NCBI GenBank assembly: GCA_001805125.1
Contig: MHEF01000022.1
Coordinates: forward strand, 1 to 34,288
Source: Nitrospirae bacterium RBG_13_39_12
GTDB lineage: Bacteria; Nitrospirota; Thermodesulfovibrionia; Thermodesulfovibrionales; SM23-35
DNA length: 34,288 nucleotides
Direction: 5' to 3'
In this document: positions 15,200-23,415 of the stretch, piece by piece
How positions within the stretch are numbered: the first letter of the stretch is position 1
Layout of the letters: every line of letters begins with the position of its first letter
Notes under the pieces: model-generated
Databases searched by the model: none
Seen by the model: only the letters and a program-made list of their open reading frames with translations
Told to the model about the DNA's origin: nothing
Program-made: the position numbers and the translations under genes

Positions 15200-15976
15200 A
15201 TGTGTACAGAGCCGATTAGAGAATTCCCTCATTTTATTGGGATTGAGGAAGAAAATGTCTTTAAAAGCATTGCTAATTTAGGCGAAGATTTTTTTCTTAT
15301 CCATAACTTGGATATACTATTCAAAACTTCATTGGAACTAGAACCTCTTGATGACGTTAATCTTAAGATTCCCGCTTTTCTTTATCTTATTATACATGGT
15401 GAATTTTATCAGGGAATGACGGCATTTTTGCGAATGCACCAGTCCAAATCTTTTGTTAGTCTACGGATAGCTCTTGACTGTGCATTTACGGCTTACTACT
15501 TAATGAAACATCCGGACAAGACAGACATTTACCTGAGTAAATTGAATGACGATAAAAATCCAGAATGGAACAAAATATTCTTCAATATCAAAAGAACTAT
15601 TAAAGATGATATTGATAATTTCCCCTTAGCCAAAGGGCTACCTGAAACTCACGAGTTTTGCAGTATTTATTCCCATTCAGACGCAATAGGCCTTCTGCAT
15701 AGATACAGAATTAGCGAATCAAAATTGGAAGCGACATATTTTGACTATGAACCTAAGCTTGATGATTACAATAAATGGCTTGCACAATTAATAGGAACAT
15801 TTTTTAGGATTTACTTAATATTCTGGCAAGAAATATTTAAGCAAAAAGCTGGGGCGAAAAAAGAACAGATTGAAACTTTATTAAGGGAATATTCCTTACG
15901 GTTAAACGCTTTTTTAAAGCGGTATCCTCTCGGTGAGGTCGAAACAAAAGAGGGGAAAAAGGACAGTTCTATTTAA
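15200..15976 (+). CDS. Hypothetical helical protein (DUF5677/HEPN-like look)
   Basis: The 258-residue protein is predicted to be nearly all alpha-helical and cytoplasmic, with no signal peptide or membrane helix. Its middle has an Arg-rich helix (FVSLRIALDCAFTAYYLMKHPDK) and a later SIYSHSDAIGLLHRY segment. This Arg...Ser-x-x-His pattern recalls the DUF5677 and other HEPN-like accessory proteins, but the match is by eye only and catalytic RNase residues are not assured. The C-terminus is charged (GEVETKEGKKD). The AGAAGGA ribosome binding site is a little far from the ATG. It lies just right of the attC-like site, which suggests accessory or cassette DNA. Confidence 0.65.
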   Translation: MCTEPIREFPHFIGIEEENVFKSIANLGEDFFLIHNLDILFKTSLELEPLDDVNLKIPAFLYLIIHGEFYQGMTAFLRMHQSKSFVSLRIALDCAFTAYYLMKHPDKTDIYLSKLNDDKNPEWNKIFFNIKRTIKDDIDNFPLAKGLPETHEFCSIYSHSDAIGLLHRYRISESKLEATYFDYEPKLDDYNKWLAQLIGTFFRIYLIFWQEIFKQKAGAKKEQIETLLREYSLRLNAFLKRYPLGEVETKEGKKDSSI

Positions 15977-16048
15977 AAGCATGCCCAAATCTTCATCTTA
16001 CATGTACTGCCATTGTCATGAAGGCAATTATTAGTTTATCATGTAGTT

Positions 16049-16330
16049 ATGAATATTCGTTATTATATCAACCCGGAAACAGGTCTTCCTCATATCTATA
16101 ATCACAATGTATTTGAGCACGAGGTGGAAGATGTATTATTAAAGCCGGGGGAAGACCGTCTTGGCAAAGAAGGTTCACGAATAGCTCTGGGACAGACAAG
16201 TGCGGGACGTTATTTAAGAGTAATTTATGTTCCAGACCCTGAACCGGAGAGTGTTTTTGTCATAACTGCATTTGAATTGTCCGGCAAACCATTAACAGCA
16301 TATAAACGCAGGAGACGAAAGAAGAAATGA
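16049..16330 (+). CDS. BrnT/DUF4258-like putative toxin
   Basis: The 93-residue basic protein has a compact beta-rich core: YINPETGLPHIYNHNVFEHEVEDVLLKP, then RYLRVIYVPDPEPESVFVITAFEL, ending in a run of Arg/Lys (YKRRRRKKK). The order of a His/Glu-containing helix, a strand with RVIY and VFVITAFEL resembles small RelE/BrnT-superfamily ribonuclease toxins and DUF4258 proteins. The stop overlaps the start of the next gene by four bases (ATGA), the usual layout of toxin-antitoxin pairs. No strong ribosome binding site is seen. Toxicity is inferred, not shown. Confidence 0.65.
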   Translation: MNIRYYINPETGLPHIYNHNVFEHEVEDVLLKPGEDRLGKEGSRIALGQTSAGRYLRVIYVPDPEPESVFVITAFELSGKPLTAYKRRRRKKK

Positions 16331-16548
16331 AAAAAAGTAGATTTCCAAAAGGATGGGATGAAAAAAGGGTGAAGAAGGTTCTCGCCCATTATGAGAAACA
16401 GACCGAAGAAGAAGCCTTGGCCGGGGATGAAGCAGCATATGAAGATAAGTCTCAAGCCATTATAGAAATCCCAGTTCAATTAGTATCTACCGTTAGGGAG
16501 CTTATAGCAAAACATCAAATACGTCATTTGAAGAAAACTGCCAGATAA
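16327..16548 (+). CDS. Putative antitoxin partner of the BrnT/DUF4258-like protein
   Basis: The 73-residue protein opens with KKSRFPKGWDEKRVKKVLAHYE and a very acidic middle (QTEEEALAGDEAAYED), then a short strand IIEIPVQLVSTVRELIAKHQ. Such proteins commonly follow BrnT/DUF4258-like genes. The acidic part could neutralise the basic toxin, but a DNA-binding domain is not evident. It is translationally coupled to the upstream gene by the ATGA overlap. Confidence 0.62.
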   Translation: MKKSRFPKGWDEKRVKKVLAHYEKQTEEEALAGDEAAYEDKSQAIIEIPVQLVSTVRELIAKHQIRHLKKTAR

Positions 16549-16810
16549 CTTTCAACATCCTGTTTGTTTTGTATTTTAAAGTTACCTGTAACGAAACTAT
16601 CTTCTTATTATTGGAAGAAAAGCATCATCTAACAAAGAAAGACTTGCAATCTACTTCTTACTTCTTGAGAGAGAGGATAAAAGAGTCTAACTTGTTTATT
16701 GATATTTGTAATAGGAAGCAAAGGATTGGGGTCAAAGCTGAATTATACATTTTATAAAACATAACTTTGCTTACAGAGTCAGTCTTTAAATGATGTTGAA
16801 AATCTCCTTT

Positions 16811-16939
16811 TGTCACCCTGAATTCATTTCAGGGTCTCATAATATATTGAATTATTAGATGCTGTTCACCTTGGGCGAATCCGCTTAGGCAGAAAACAAT
16901 CCTGCCCTGAAGAGATTCTGAACCAAGTTCAGAATGACA
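16811..16939. repeat. Composite palindromic intergenic repeat (MITE-like)
   Basis: The left end TGTCACCCTGAA... and the right end ...TTCAGAATGACA are inverted relatives. The left half holds a 7-bp hairpin (CCCTGAA/TTCAGGG). The right half holds a perfect 9-bp hairpin, ATTCTGAAC-CAA-GTTCAGAAT (16915-16935). These TGTCATTCTGAAC-type units are a known dispersed palindromic repeat type in bacterial genomes. Together with the sequence from 16549 to 16810, in which no convincing gene is seen, it fills the gap between the antitoxin-like gene and leuA. Confidence 0.65.
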
Positions 16940-16982
16940 AGATTAGGGTTTAGCATGACATATTAGGCAGAAAAAATATTAT

Positions 16983-18509
16983 CTAACTAAGAGAGTCTCT
17001 CTGCTTACTGCTTACTGCCAGCTTGTTCAGCGCATTTATATATGCCTTTGCAGAGGCAACAATAATATCAGTATCCGCTCCATGCCCTCTGACGCTCCTG
17101 CCACCCTCCTCCAGAGAGACCATAACTTCGCCGAGTGCATCTGTCCCGCCTGTGATAGCCTTGACTTCAAATTTCAATAAACTGCTTTTTGCTTTTGTTA
17201 TAGCAGCTATAGCCTTATATGTTGCATCCACAGGTCCATCACCGTATTCCATCCTGTCAATTACTTCTTCACCAACCTTGAGCTTTACTGTTGCATTAGG
17301 TTTCTGTTTAAGTCCACTTGTTATAGACAAATCAACAAGACTATAAATCTCAGGAACCTTTGTGACTTCCTCAGTAATCAGCGCTGAAATATCTTCATCA
17401 AATATGTCTTTCTTCTGATCAGCAAGCCTTTTGAACTGTTCAAAGGCATTATTCAGTTCATCAGATGTAAGATCATAACCGAGCTCCTTCAGCCGTGTTT
17501 TAAAGGCGTGTCTTCCTGAATGTTTTCCAAGAACAAGTTTTGTAGAATGAAGGCCTACGCTTTCAGGCCTGATAATCTCATAAGTGGTCTTCTCTTTAAG
17601 AAGTCCGTCTTGATGTATGCCTGATTCATGTGCAAATGCGTTAGCTCCAACAATCGCTTTATTTGGCTGCACGGAAATCCCTGTTATCTTTGTAACAAGC
17701 TTGCTGCTTTTCATTATCTCTTCTGTATTTATATTCGTATCAGCATTAAATATATCACGCCTTGTCCTCAAAGCCATGACAACCTCTTCCATAGAACAGT
17801 TACCAGCACGCTCTCCTATACCATTAATGGTGCATTCAATCTGTCCTGCACCGTTGAGCACTGCTGCTAAAGAATTAGATGAAGCAAGACCGAGATCATT
17901 ATGACAGTGTACAGAAATCACGGCTTTATCAATATTTTTAACCTTATCACGAATTGTTTTTATCATTGCTCCAAATTCTGCAGCGATACTATATCCAACA
18001 GTATCCGGTATATTTACTGTTGAAGCGCCGGCATCAATAACAGCCTCAACAACCTCACAAAGGTAATTGATATCAGTCCTTGTTGCATCCATTGGTGAGA
18101 ATTCAACATCTTTAACGAAACTTCGTGCTAATTTTACCATCTCAATAGATCTTTTCAAAGCTTCTTCCCTGCTTACACGGAATTGATATTTCAGATGGAT
18201 GTCAGAAGTAGAATGAAAAGTATGAATTCTTTTCTTGGGAGCGTTTTTTACAGCTTCCCATGCTCTTTTTATATCTTCTTCCTTTGCCCTTGCAAGACTG
18301 CATATAATTGGGCCCTCAACTTCATTTCCTATGGTCTTTATTGCCTCAAAATCACCGATTGAACTGATTGCAAATCCAGCCTCAATAATATCAACTCCAA
18401 GACGTGCAAGTTGTTTAGCAAGCATCAGTTTTTCACCGATATTCATGGATGCCCCTGGTGATTGTTCACCATCCCGAAGTGTAGTATCAAAAATCTTTAT
18501 TTTCCTCAT
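16983..18509 (-). CDS. leuA: 2-isopropylmalate synthase
   Basis: The enzyme condenses acetyl-CoA with 2-ketoisovalerate, the first committed step of leucine synthesis. The 508-residue protein begins with IFDTTLRDGEQSPGASM and carries the metal-binding HCHNDLGLA and NGIGERAGNCSMEEVV segments of the HMGL-type catalytic barrel. The C-terminal part (about 390-508) is the LeuA dimer regulatory domain, ending with GGRSVRGHGADTDIIVASAKAYINALNKL, which binds leucine for feedback inhibition in this family. The length is standard. The ATG overlaps the pssA stop by four bases, so leuA is translated from the pssA transcript. A homocitrate or citramalate synthase is less likely given the full domain set. 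Confidence 0.95.
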   Translation of the reverse strand: MRKIKIFDTTLRDGEQSPGASMNIGEKLMLAKQLARLGVDIIEAGFAISSIGDFEAIKTIGNEVEGPIICSLARAKEEDIKRAWEAVKNAPKKRIHTFHSTSDIHLKYQFRVSREEALKRSIEMVKLARSFVKDVEFSPMDATRTDINYLCEVVEAVIDAGASTVNIPDTVGYSIAAEFGAMIKTIRDKVKNIDKAVISVHCHNDLGLASSNSLAAVLNGAGQIECTINGIGERAGNCSMEEVVMALRTRRDIFNADTNINTEEIMKSSKLVTKITGISVQPNKAIVGANAFAHESGIHQDGLLKEKTTYEIIRPESVGLHSTKLVLGKHSGRHAFKTRLKELGYDLTSDELNNAFEQFKRLADQKKDIFDEDISALITEEVTKVPEIYSLVDLSITSGLKQKPNATVKLKVGEEVIDRMEYGDGPVDATYKAIAAITKAKSSLLKFEVKAITGGTDALGEVMVSLEEGGRSVRGHGADTDIIVASAKAYINALNKLAVSSKQRDSLS

Positions 18510-19237
18510 TGCATCGTACCTGCCTTATTCGTTTTCCTATTTCTTCGGTAATATATACCTATATTTTCAATTATACCGCCAATCAGGTAAATCATTGCAA
18601 AAACAAAAAGTGCAATTTCCGGGTGTATAATTACAACTGCAATGACCAAAACTATTGCAACCAGGAACCAGAACGGCTTTCTTTTACTGAAATCCAGTTC
18701 CTTTGCACCGTGAAATCTCAGCGGACTGACCATAATTACTGCAAGAAAAAAAGTCAAAACAACAATTAAATGGTTTTTATAAGGGACTGTATCCCACATT
18801 TCATTGTAAAAAATTACTAAAGTTGCAACAATAGCTGCAGCTGCAGGGATAGGCATTCCTGTATATGACTTTGACTCTTTAGAACCCATCTGAACGTTAT
18901 ATCTGGCTAACCTCAATGCACCGCATGCTACAAACAGAAATGCAGCCGCCCATCCAACACGGCCAAAAGGCATTAATGACCATTTGTAAATCAAGACAGC
19001 CGGTGCAACACCAAAGGCAACAAGGTCGGAAAGCGAGTCTAGTTCTATCCCAAACCTTGTTGTGCTGTGTGTAAGACGTGCAACCCAGCCATCAAGACCG
19101 TCAAATATAATGGCTATCATTACAGCCCATGCAGCATGAATGTAATTACCCTTAATCGTTGCGAGGATCGAATAAAATCCTAAAAACATACTGCATAACG
19201 TTAATGTGTTAGGAAGTATGTATATACCTTTTCTCAT
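18506..19237 (-). CDS. pssA: CDP-diacylglycerol-serine O-phosphatidyltransferase
   Basis: This membrane enzyme makes phosphatidylserine from CDP-diacylglycerol and serine, the substrate of Psd encoded nearby. The 243-residue protein has about seven hydrophobic segments and the complete CDP-alcohol phosphotransferase motif DGLDGWVARLTHSTTRFGIELDSLSD (residues 46-71; the Asp residues bind metal). A RYN segment after LRLA supports the type II PssA class. The ATG has no ribosome binding site, but TATAAT sits seven bases before it, so the message may be leaderless. It heads a pssA-leuA pair. Confidence 0.93.
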   Translation of the reverse strand: MRKGIYILPNTLTLCSMFLGFYSILATIKGNYIHAAWAVMIAIIFDGLDGWVARLTHSTTRFGIELDSLSDLVAFGVAPAVLIYKWSLMPFGRVGWAAAFLFVACGALRLARYNVQMGSKESKSYTGMPIPAAAAIVATLVIFYNEMWDTVPYKNHLIVVLTFFLAVIMVSPLRFHGAKELDFSKRKPFWFLVAIVLVIAVVIIHPEIALFVFAMIYLIGGIIENIGIYYRRNRKTNKAGTMQ

Positions 19238-19449
19238 TATGTAATTATAATAAAAATTTAAGATATTTGCTTAAAACAGGATCTTTTATACCCATCTAAT
19301 ATTCAATCCCTTTGTTTCAATGAATCAAATACAATGAGTTATTCATTTAAACATATCTAGATACATTGTGCTAAAATAATCAACGTCTCATAAAACAAAA
19401 CACTAATATAGTAATGTTCAGCTGATAATTTAAATCCTACAAAGTTATT

Positions 19450-20247
19450 ATGAATGTATTGATTAATGGCATAAACACTTTTTATATTGATACCGGTAAC
19501 CCTGATGCTCTTCCTATAGTTTTTGTACACGGGATGACCCTTGACCACAAGATGTGGCAGCCACAGATCGAGTTTTTCAAGAATAAGTACCGTGTCATCG
19601 CATATGACTTACGCGGACATGGCAAGAGTGAGCAGGGAGATTACCAGTATACGCATAGACAGTTTGCTGATGACCTTATTGAATTGCTTAATTATTTAAA
19701 TATTGACCATGCTGTTCTTTGCGGACTCTCTATGGGTGGCGCTGTATCGCTCCGCACTATAGAAATTTATCCTGAACGTGTTTATGCCATGATACTATGC
19801 AACACTAGGAGTGATCCGGATTCTAACGAAACAATATATTTGCGTGAGAATTCAATCCAATCCATAAAAACCAAAGGGTTAAAACCTTTTTCTGATGAAT
19901 TTTTGAGGTCTATATTTTCTAGGGACAGTTTTGTAAAGCGCCCTGAAATTGTACGGTTTATTCAAAATATTATTTTATCTAATAAACCACTGAGTGTCTG
20001 CGGTACTTTGCTGGCGCAAGCGGCACGGACTGACACAACCCCTACCCTTTCAAAAATCAAAGTGCAGGTACTAATTATATCAGGAGAAAATGATACCCTT
20101 ACGCCTCCTGATATTGCAAAGGCCATGCATGATAAAATTTCAGACTCACAACTGCGCATCATACCTGATGCTTCTCATATAAGCAACCTTGAAAATACAG
20201 AGGAATTTAATAAGCTTCTTTTACAGTTTTTAGAAAAACTTAAGTAG
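19450..20247 (+). CDS. Alpha/beta-fold hydrolase
   Basis: The 265-residue protein is a typical cytoplasmic alpha/beta hydrolase of the esterase / 3-oxoadipate enol-lactonase-like type. The oxyanion HG is in VFVHGMTLDHKMW, the nucleophile Ser94 in CGLSMGGAVS, the acid Asp in ISGENDTLTPP and the His in PDASHISNLEN. DLRGHGKS is the usual second motif. It lacks the features of a specific known subfamily, so the substrate is unknown. It begins a two-gene plus-strand unit inserted between pssA and the psd-ilvC group. Its ribosome binding site is weak. Confidence 0.88.
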   Translation: MNVLINGINTFYIDTGNPDALPIVFVHGMTLDHKMWQPQIEFFKNKYRVIAYDLRGHGKSEQGDYQYTHRQFADDLIELLNYLNIDHAVLCGLSMGGAVSLRTIEIYPERVYAMILCNTRSDPDSNETIYLRENSIQSIKTKGLKPFSDEFLRSIFSRDSFVKRPEIVRFIQNIILSNKPLSVCGTLLAQAARTDTTPTLSKIKVQVLIISGENDTLTPPDIAKAMHDKISDSQLRIIPDASHISNLENTEEFNKLLLQFLEKLK

Positions 20248-20272
20248 AGAATAAATCTTCAAAGGTATAAAT

Positions 20273-20926
20273 ATGTCATCTAAAATAAAAATTAAATCAG
20301 GTTACTTTAGTCCAAAGAGGATACACTTTCCTAATGATTATTCAGTTCATCCATGGCTCCCAATGCTTCTGGATGCATATTACTTAATAGACAAGGGCAT
20401 TGACAAGGCTGTAAAGTCAGAATTAAAAAAAGGCAAAAAGCTTGCATGCAGTAAAGGCTGCTCAAACTGTTGCATAACCCATAAGACTATACCTGTTTAT
20501 CCTATGGAACTTGTTGGTCTCTCATGGTATGTTACAGAAAAAATAAGAGGTACAATGCGCGAAGTAGTCAAGAATCAGCTTAAGAAATACAAAGAAAACA
20601 GTCCCTGCCCGTTTCTGCTTGAAGGATCATGCTCAGTGCATCCAATGCGACCGATATCCTGCAGGCAGTTCATCGTATTCAGCACGCCGTGTTATGAGGG
20701 CGAAGACCCATATTATACAAGACGTGAAGATGTACTTTCTCCTATAAAGAAATATGTAGATAAAGCCTTTTTCATAATGCTTCCTTTTTACGGAGTAGAA
20801 AATGAAGCCGAAAGGCTGAAGATAATTGAAAGCGGATATATACACAATATCGTTAAGCTAATTCAGTACTGCAACTGGAAAAGTCTTGCTGATAAAATGG
20901 ATAATTTCGATGCAAGAAATACTTAA
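20273..20926 (+). CDS. YkgJ-family cysteine-cluster protein
   Basis: The 217-residue protein has the Cys cluster of the YkgJ / CxxCxxCC family: LACSKGCSNCC near residue 60, then CPFLLEGSCSVHPMRPISCRQF near 110-130. Such clusters bind a metal, probably zinc or an Fe-S cluster; the biological role is unknown. The rest is helical and soluble. It follows the alpha/beta hydrolase by 25 bases with an AAAGGT ribosome binding site, so the two are probably co-transcribed. Confidence 0.88.
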   Translation: MSSKIKIKSGYFSPKRIHFPNDYSVHPWLPMLLDAYYLIDKGIDKAVKSELKKGKKLACSKGCSNCCITHKTIPVYPMELVGLSWYVTEKIRGTMREVVKNQLKKYKENSPCPFLLEGSCSVHPMRPISCRQFIVFSTPCYEGEDPYYTRREDVLSPIKKYVDKAFFIMLPFYGVENEAERLKIIESGYIHNIVKLIQYCNWKSLADKMDNFDARNT

Positions 20927-21030
20927 CCCTGAAAATTTCAAAACAGCAAAAAAAGACAGTCATATGAGCTTTATCGGATGATAATCAATTTCATTTTTTA
21001 TTCTAAATATAATCAATAAATAAAATACAC

Positions 21031-21690
21031 TTAAATCACGTTCTTCTTAAATTCTTCTACTCCGATACGTTGTATAAATCGTGGCAGTCTTTCCCTAGCT
21101 TTAGCATTTTTTGAATAATAGTCAACGCATTTCTTTATAAGTTCGAAAGCTTCGTTATCGGTGCGTTTTTCTGCAATTACATCTCCAACGCGCGGTCTCC
21201 CACCAGAATTGCCTCCTATCACAACAGTCCAGCCTTCAGGTGCAGCTAATGCTCCGATATCTCTTAAATAACTTTCTCCACAACATAGTTTGCAGCCAGA
21301 AATACCGAATTTTGTTTTAGCCGGAATAAGACCTTCTTTACCCACATACATTTTTTCAATCTTTGCAGCAAGTCCCAATGAATCTCCCTGTCCAAACTTA
21401 CAGGTTTCTGTCCCCGGACATGCCTGAACATAATGTACACATAAACCCACTGCAGGACCGATATCCATCCCGAGGTCTTTCCACGCATTTTCAATATCTT
21501 CAGGTTTTATTCCGACAAGAGCAATACGCTGGCCTGATGTTATCTTTATTATCCGAACCTTGTACTTGCGTGCAACTTCTGCCAGTTTCTCAAGAATCTC
21601 AGGGGTTAAAACACCCATTGGAATCCTTGGCACAATTGCATATGTTTCTTTGTCCCTTTGCAGAATAGCCCCTTTTATTTCTTCACTCAT
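21031..21690 (-). CDS. Siroheme/4Fe-4S nitrite-sulfite reductase-domain protein (single domain)
   Basis: The 219-residue protein is a half-size member of the sulfite/nitrite reductase family. Residues 17-75 match the ferredoxin-like half (VPRIPMGVLTPEIL...VRIIKITSGQRIALVGI). The cluster ligands are Cys91 and Cys97 (ACPGTETCKFG) and Cys133 with Cys137 (SGCKLCCGES), the Cx5C...Cx3C pattern that carries the 4Fe-4S cluster bridged to siroheme. Single-domain proteins of this kind occur in anaerobes as small assimilatory-type sulfite reductases or of unknown role. Its ATG overlaps the psd stop by one base (TAATG), so it is coupled to psd and ilvC. No electron-donor gene is adjacent. Confidence 0.88.
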   Translation of the reverse strand: MSEEIKGAILQRDKETYAIVPRIPMGVLTPEILEKLAEVARKYKVRIIKITSGQRIALVGIKPEDIENAWKDLGMDIGPAVGLCVHYVQACPGTETCKFGQGDSLGLAAKIEKMYVGKEGLIPAKTKFGISGCKLCCGESYLRDIGALAAPEGWTVVIGGNSGGRPRVGDVIAEKRTDNEAFELIKKCVDYYSKNAKARERLPRFIQRIGVEEFKKNVI

Positions 21691-22364
21691 TACTGTCTTC
21701 CCCCTATTACTGTTTCTCCTGCTTTTACCATCTCACCCAGTTTAACACTGACGTTTGTGTCTTTAGGCAGATAGACATCGACTCTTGAGCCGAATTTTAT
21801 AATGCCATACCTCTCTCCGCGCTTTAACAGGTCTCCAACTTTTACCTTGCATACAGCCCTTCTTGCAAGAAATCCTGCAACCTGCCTTACAAGTATCCTG
21901 CCTTCTTTTCCTTCAATAATCATAACGATGTTCTCGTTTTTTATCGACGATTCATTTTTAAAGGCTGCCATATATTTCCCGGGTGAGTGTTTCACAACGC
22001 TTACTTTACCATCACAGGGTGCACGGTTCACATGTACATCAAGAGGAGACATGAATATGCTAATTTTCTTTGAGTCAGACTTCAGATAATCTTTCTCGTA
22101 AATTTCCCTTATGCGTATCACTTTACCATCTGCAGGAGAAACAAAAATGCTTTCTCCATCGGGTATCTTTCTGTCAGGATCCCTGAAAAAGAAAGCCATA
22201 AAAATTGTCAGAACAAAGAAAAAACACGAGGCAAACAATAATGAATAAAATGTAATATTGTAATTTCCAGCTTTATAAGCCCAGATCAAAATTGCTGAGG
22301 TTATAATTGTAATCAGAAGAGATATAAAAATAAATGGATAGCCGTCAGTATAAAACTTTATCAC
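21690..22364 (-). CDS. psd: Phosphatidylserine decarboxylase, short (archaetidylserine-type) form
   Basis: Psd turns phosphatidylserine into phosphatidylethanolamine at the inner membrane. The 224-residue protein has two N-terminal membrane segments (about 10-60), then RDPDRKIPDG, VSPADGKV and MSPLDVHVNRAPCDG. The self-cleavage site is FGSRVDVYLP, where Ser193 should become the pyruvoyl cofactor after a break between Gly192 and Ser193. The motif is GS in an FGSR setting instead of the LGST of long Psd, as is normal for the short type. It overlaps ilvC by four bases and the reductase-domain gene by one. Confidence 0.94.
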   Translation of the reverse strand: MIKFYTDGYPFIFISLLITIITSAILIWAYKAGNYNITFYSLLFASCFFFVLTIFMAFFFRDPDRKIPDGESIFVSPADGKVIRIREIYEKDYLKSDSKKISIFMSPLDVHVNRAPCDGKVSVVKHSPGKYMAAFKNESSIKNENIVMIIEGKEGRILVRQVAGFLARRAVCKVKVGDLLKRGERYGIIKFGSRVDVYLPKDTNVSVKLGEMVKAGETVIGGRQ

Positions 22365-23380
22365 GCCTTTGATTTATCCACAAGTTTTCCTTTCTTGAGC
22401 CACGGCATCATAGCACGTAACTTTGCACCAACCTCTTCTACCGGATGCTTTTCACCCATTTTCGTAAGTGCATTGAACACCGGCTTATTTGCCTTGCATT
22501 CAAGAATCCATTCTTTTGCAAATTTTCCTGATTGAATTTCATCCAGTATTTTTTTCATCTCTTCCTTGGTTTTTTTCGTAATAATCCTAGGTCCTCTGGT
22601 TAAATCTCCATATTGGGCTGTATTGCTGATCGAATATCTCATGTTGGAGATTCCTCCTTCGTATATTAAATCAACAATTAATTTTACTTCGTGCAGGCAC
22701 TCAAAGTATGCCATCTCAGGTGAATAACCAGCTTCGACAAGAGTTTCGTATCCAGCAATTATAAGAGATGTCAGCCCACCACAAAGCACAACCTGCTCCC
22801 CAAATAAATCAGTCTCTGTCTCTTCCCTGAATGTCGTCTGAATAACTCCTGCCCTTCCTCCTCCTATCGCAGATGCATATGCAAGTGCAACTTTTTTTGT
22901 ATTCTGTGAAGGATCCTGTTGCACGGCTATTAGACACGGCACCCCGCTTCCCTTCAGATATTCAGACCTGACAAGATGCCCGGGCCCTTTCGGAGCTACC
23001 ATAAAGACGTTAACGAACGAAGGAGGTACTATCTGTCCGAAATGGATATTAAAGCCATGGGCAAAGCCCAGATAAGTCCCCTTTTTAATATTAGGAGCTA
23101 TTTCTGTTCTGTATATATCAGCCATATATTCATCAGGGACAAGCATCATTATTACATCAGCCTTCTTTGCAGCCTCTGAAGGTATAAAGACTTTAAGGCC
23201 TGCTTTCTGAGCTTTATTCCACCCTGCTCCTCCTTTCTTTACTCCTACAATTACATCTATATTACTTTCTTTCAAGTTGTTTGTATGGGCATGACCCTGG
23301 CTCCCATATCCTATTACAGCAACTTTTTTACCCTTAAGAATCTTTTTATCTGCATCTTTGTCATAGTAAATCTTAACCAT
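22361..23380 (-). CDS. ilvC: Ketol-acid reductoisomerase, class I
   Basis: The enzyme isomerises and reduces acetolactate in valine/isoleucine synthesis. The 339-residue protein is a class I KARI: Rossmann motif GYGSQGHAHTNNL (24-36), then the acidic metal site FREETETDLFGEQVVLCGG and the C-terminal knotted domain with ECLHEVKLIVDLIYEGG. The coenzyme loop after strand 2 reads GVKKGGAGWNKA (46-57). The two Ser that commonly contact the NADPH 2'-phosphate (as in GSASW) are Gly51 and Gly53. A strong CTCCTTT-complementary ribosome binding site precedes the ATG. It heads the ilvC-psd-reductase unit; ilvB and ilvN are not in the window. Confidence 0.96.
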   Translation of the reverse strand: MVKIYYDKDADKKILKGKKVAVIGYGSQGHAHTNNLKESNIDVIVGVKKGGAGWNKAQKAGLKVFIPSEAAKKADVIMMLVPDEYMADIYRTEIAPNIKKGTYLGFAHGFNIHFGQIVPPSFVNVFMVAPKGPGHLVRSEYLKGSGVPCLIAVQQDPSQNTKKVALAYASAIGGGRAGVIQTTFREETETDLFGEQVVLCGGLTSLIIAGYETLVEAGYSPEMAYFECLHEVKLIVDLIYEGGISNMRYSISNTAQYGDLTRGPRIITKKTKEEMKKILDEIQSGKFAKEWILECKANKPVFNALTKMGEKHPVEEVGAKLRAMMPWLKKGKLVDKSKA

Positions 23381-23415
23381 CTTTTTCTCCTTTATTAGAA
23401 ATAAATCGTATTATA

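Noticed and set aside
16569..16757. 62-residue plus-strand frame beginning with TTG
   Set aside because: It has no ribosome binding site, a weak start codon and no recognisable similarity; it may be a remnant but cannot be supported as a gene.
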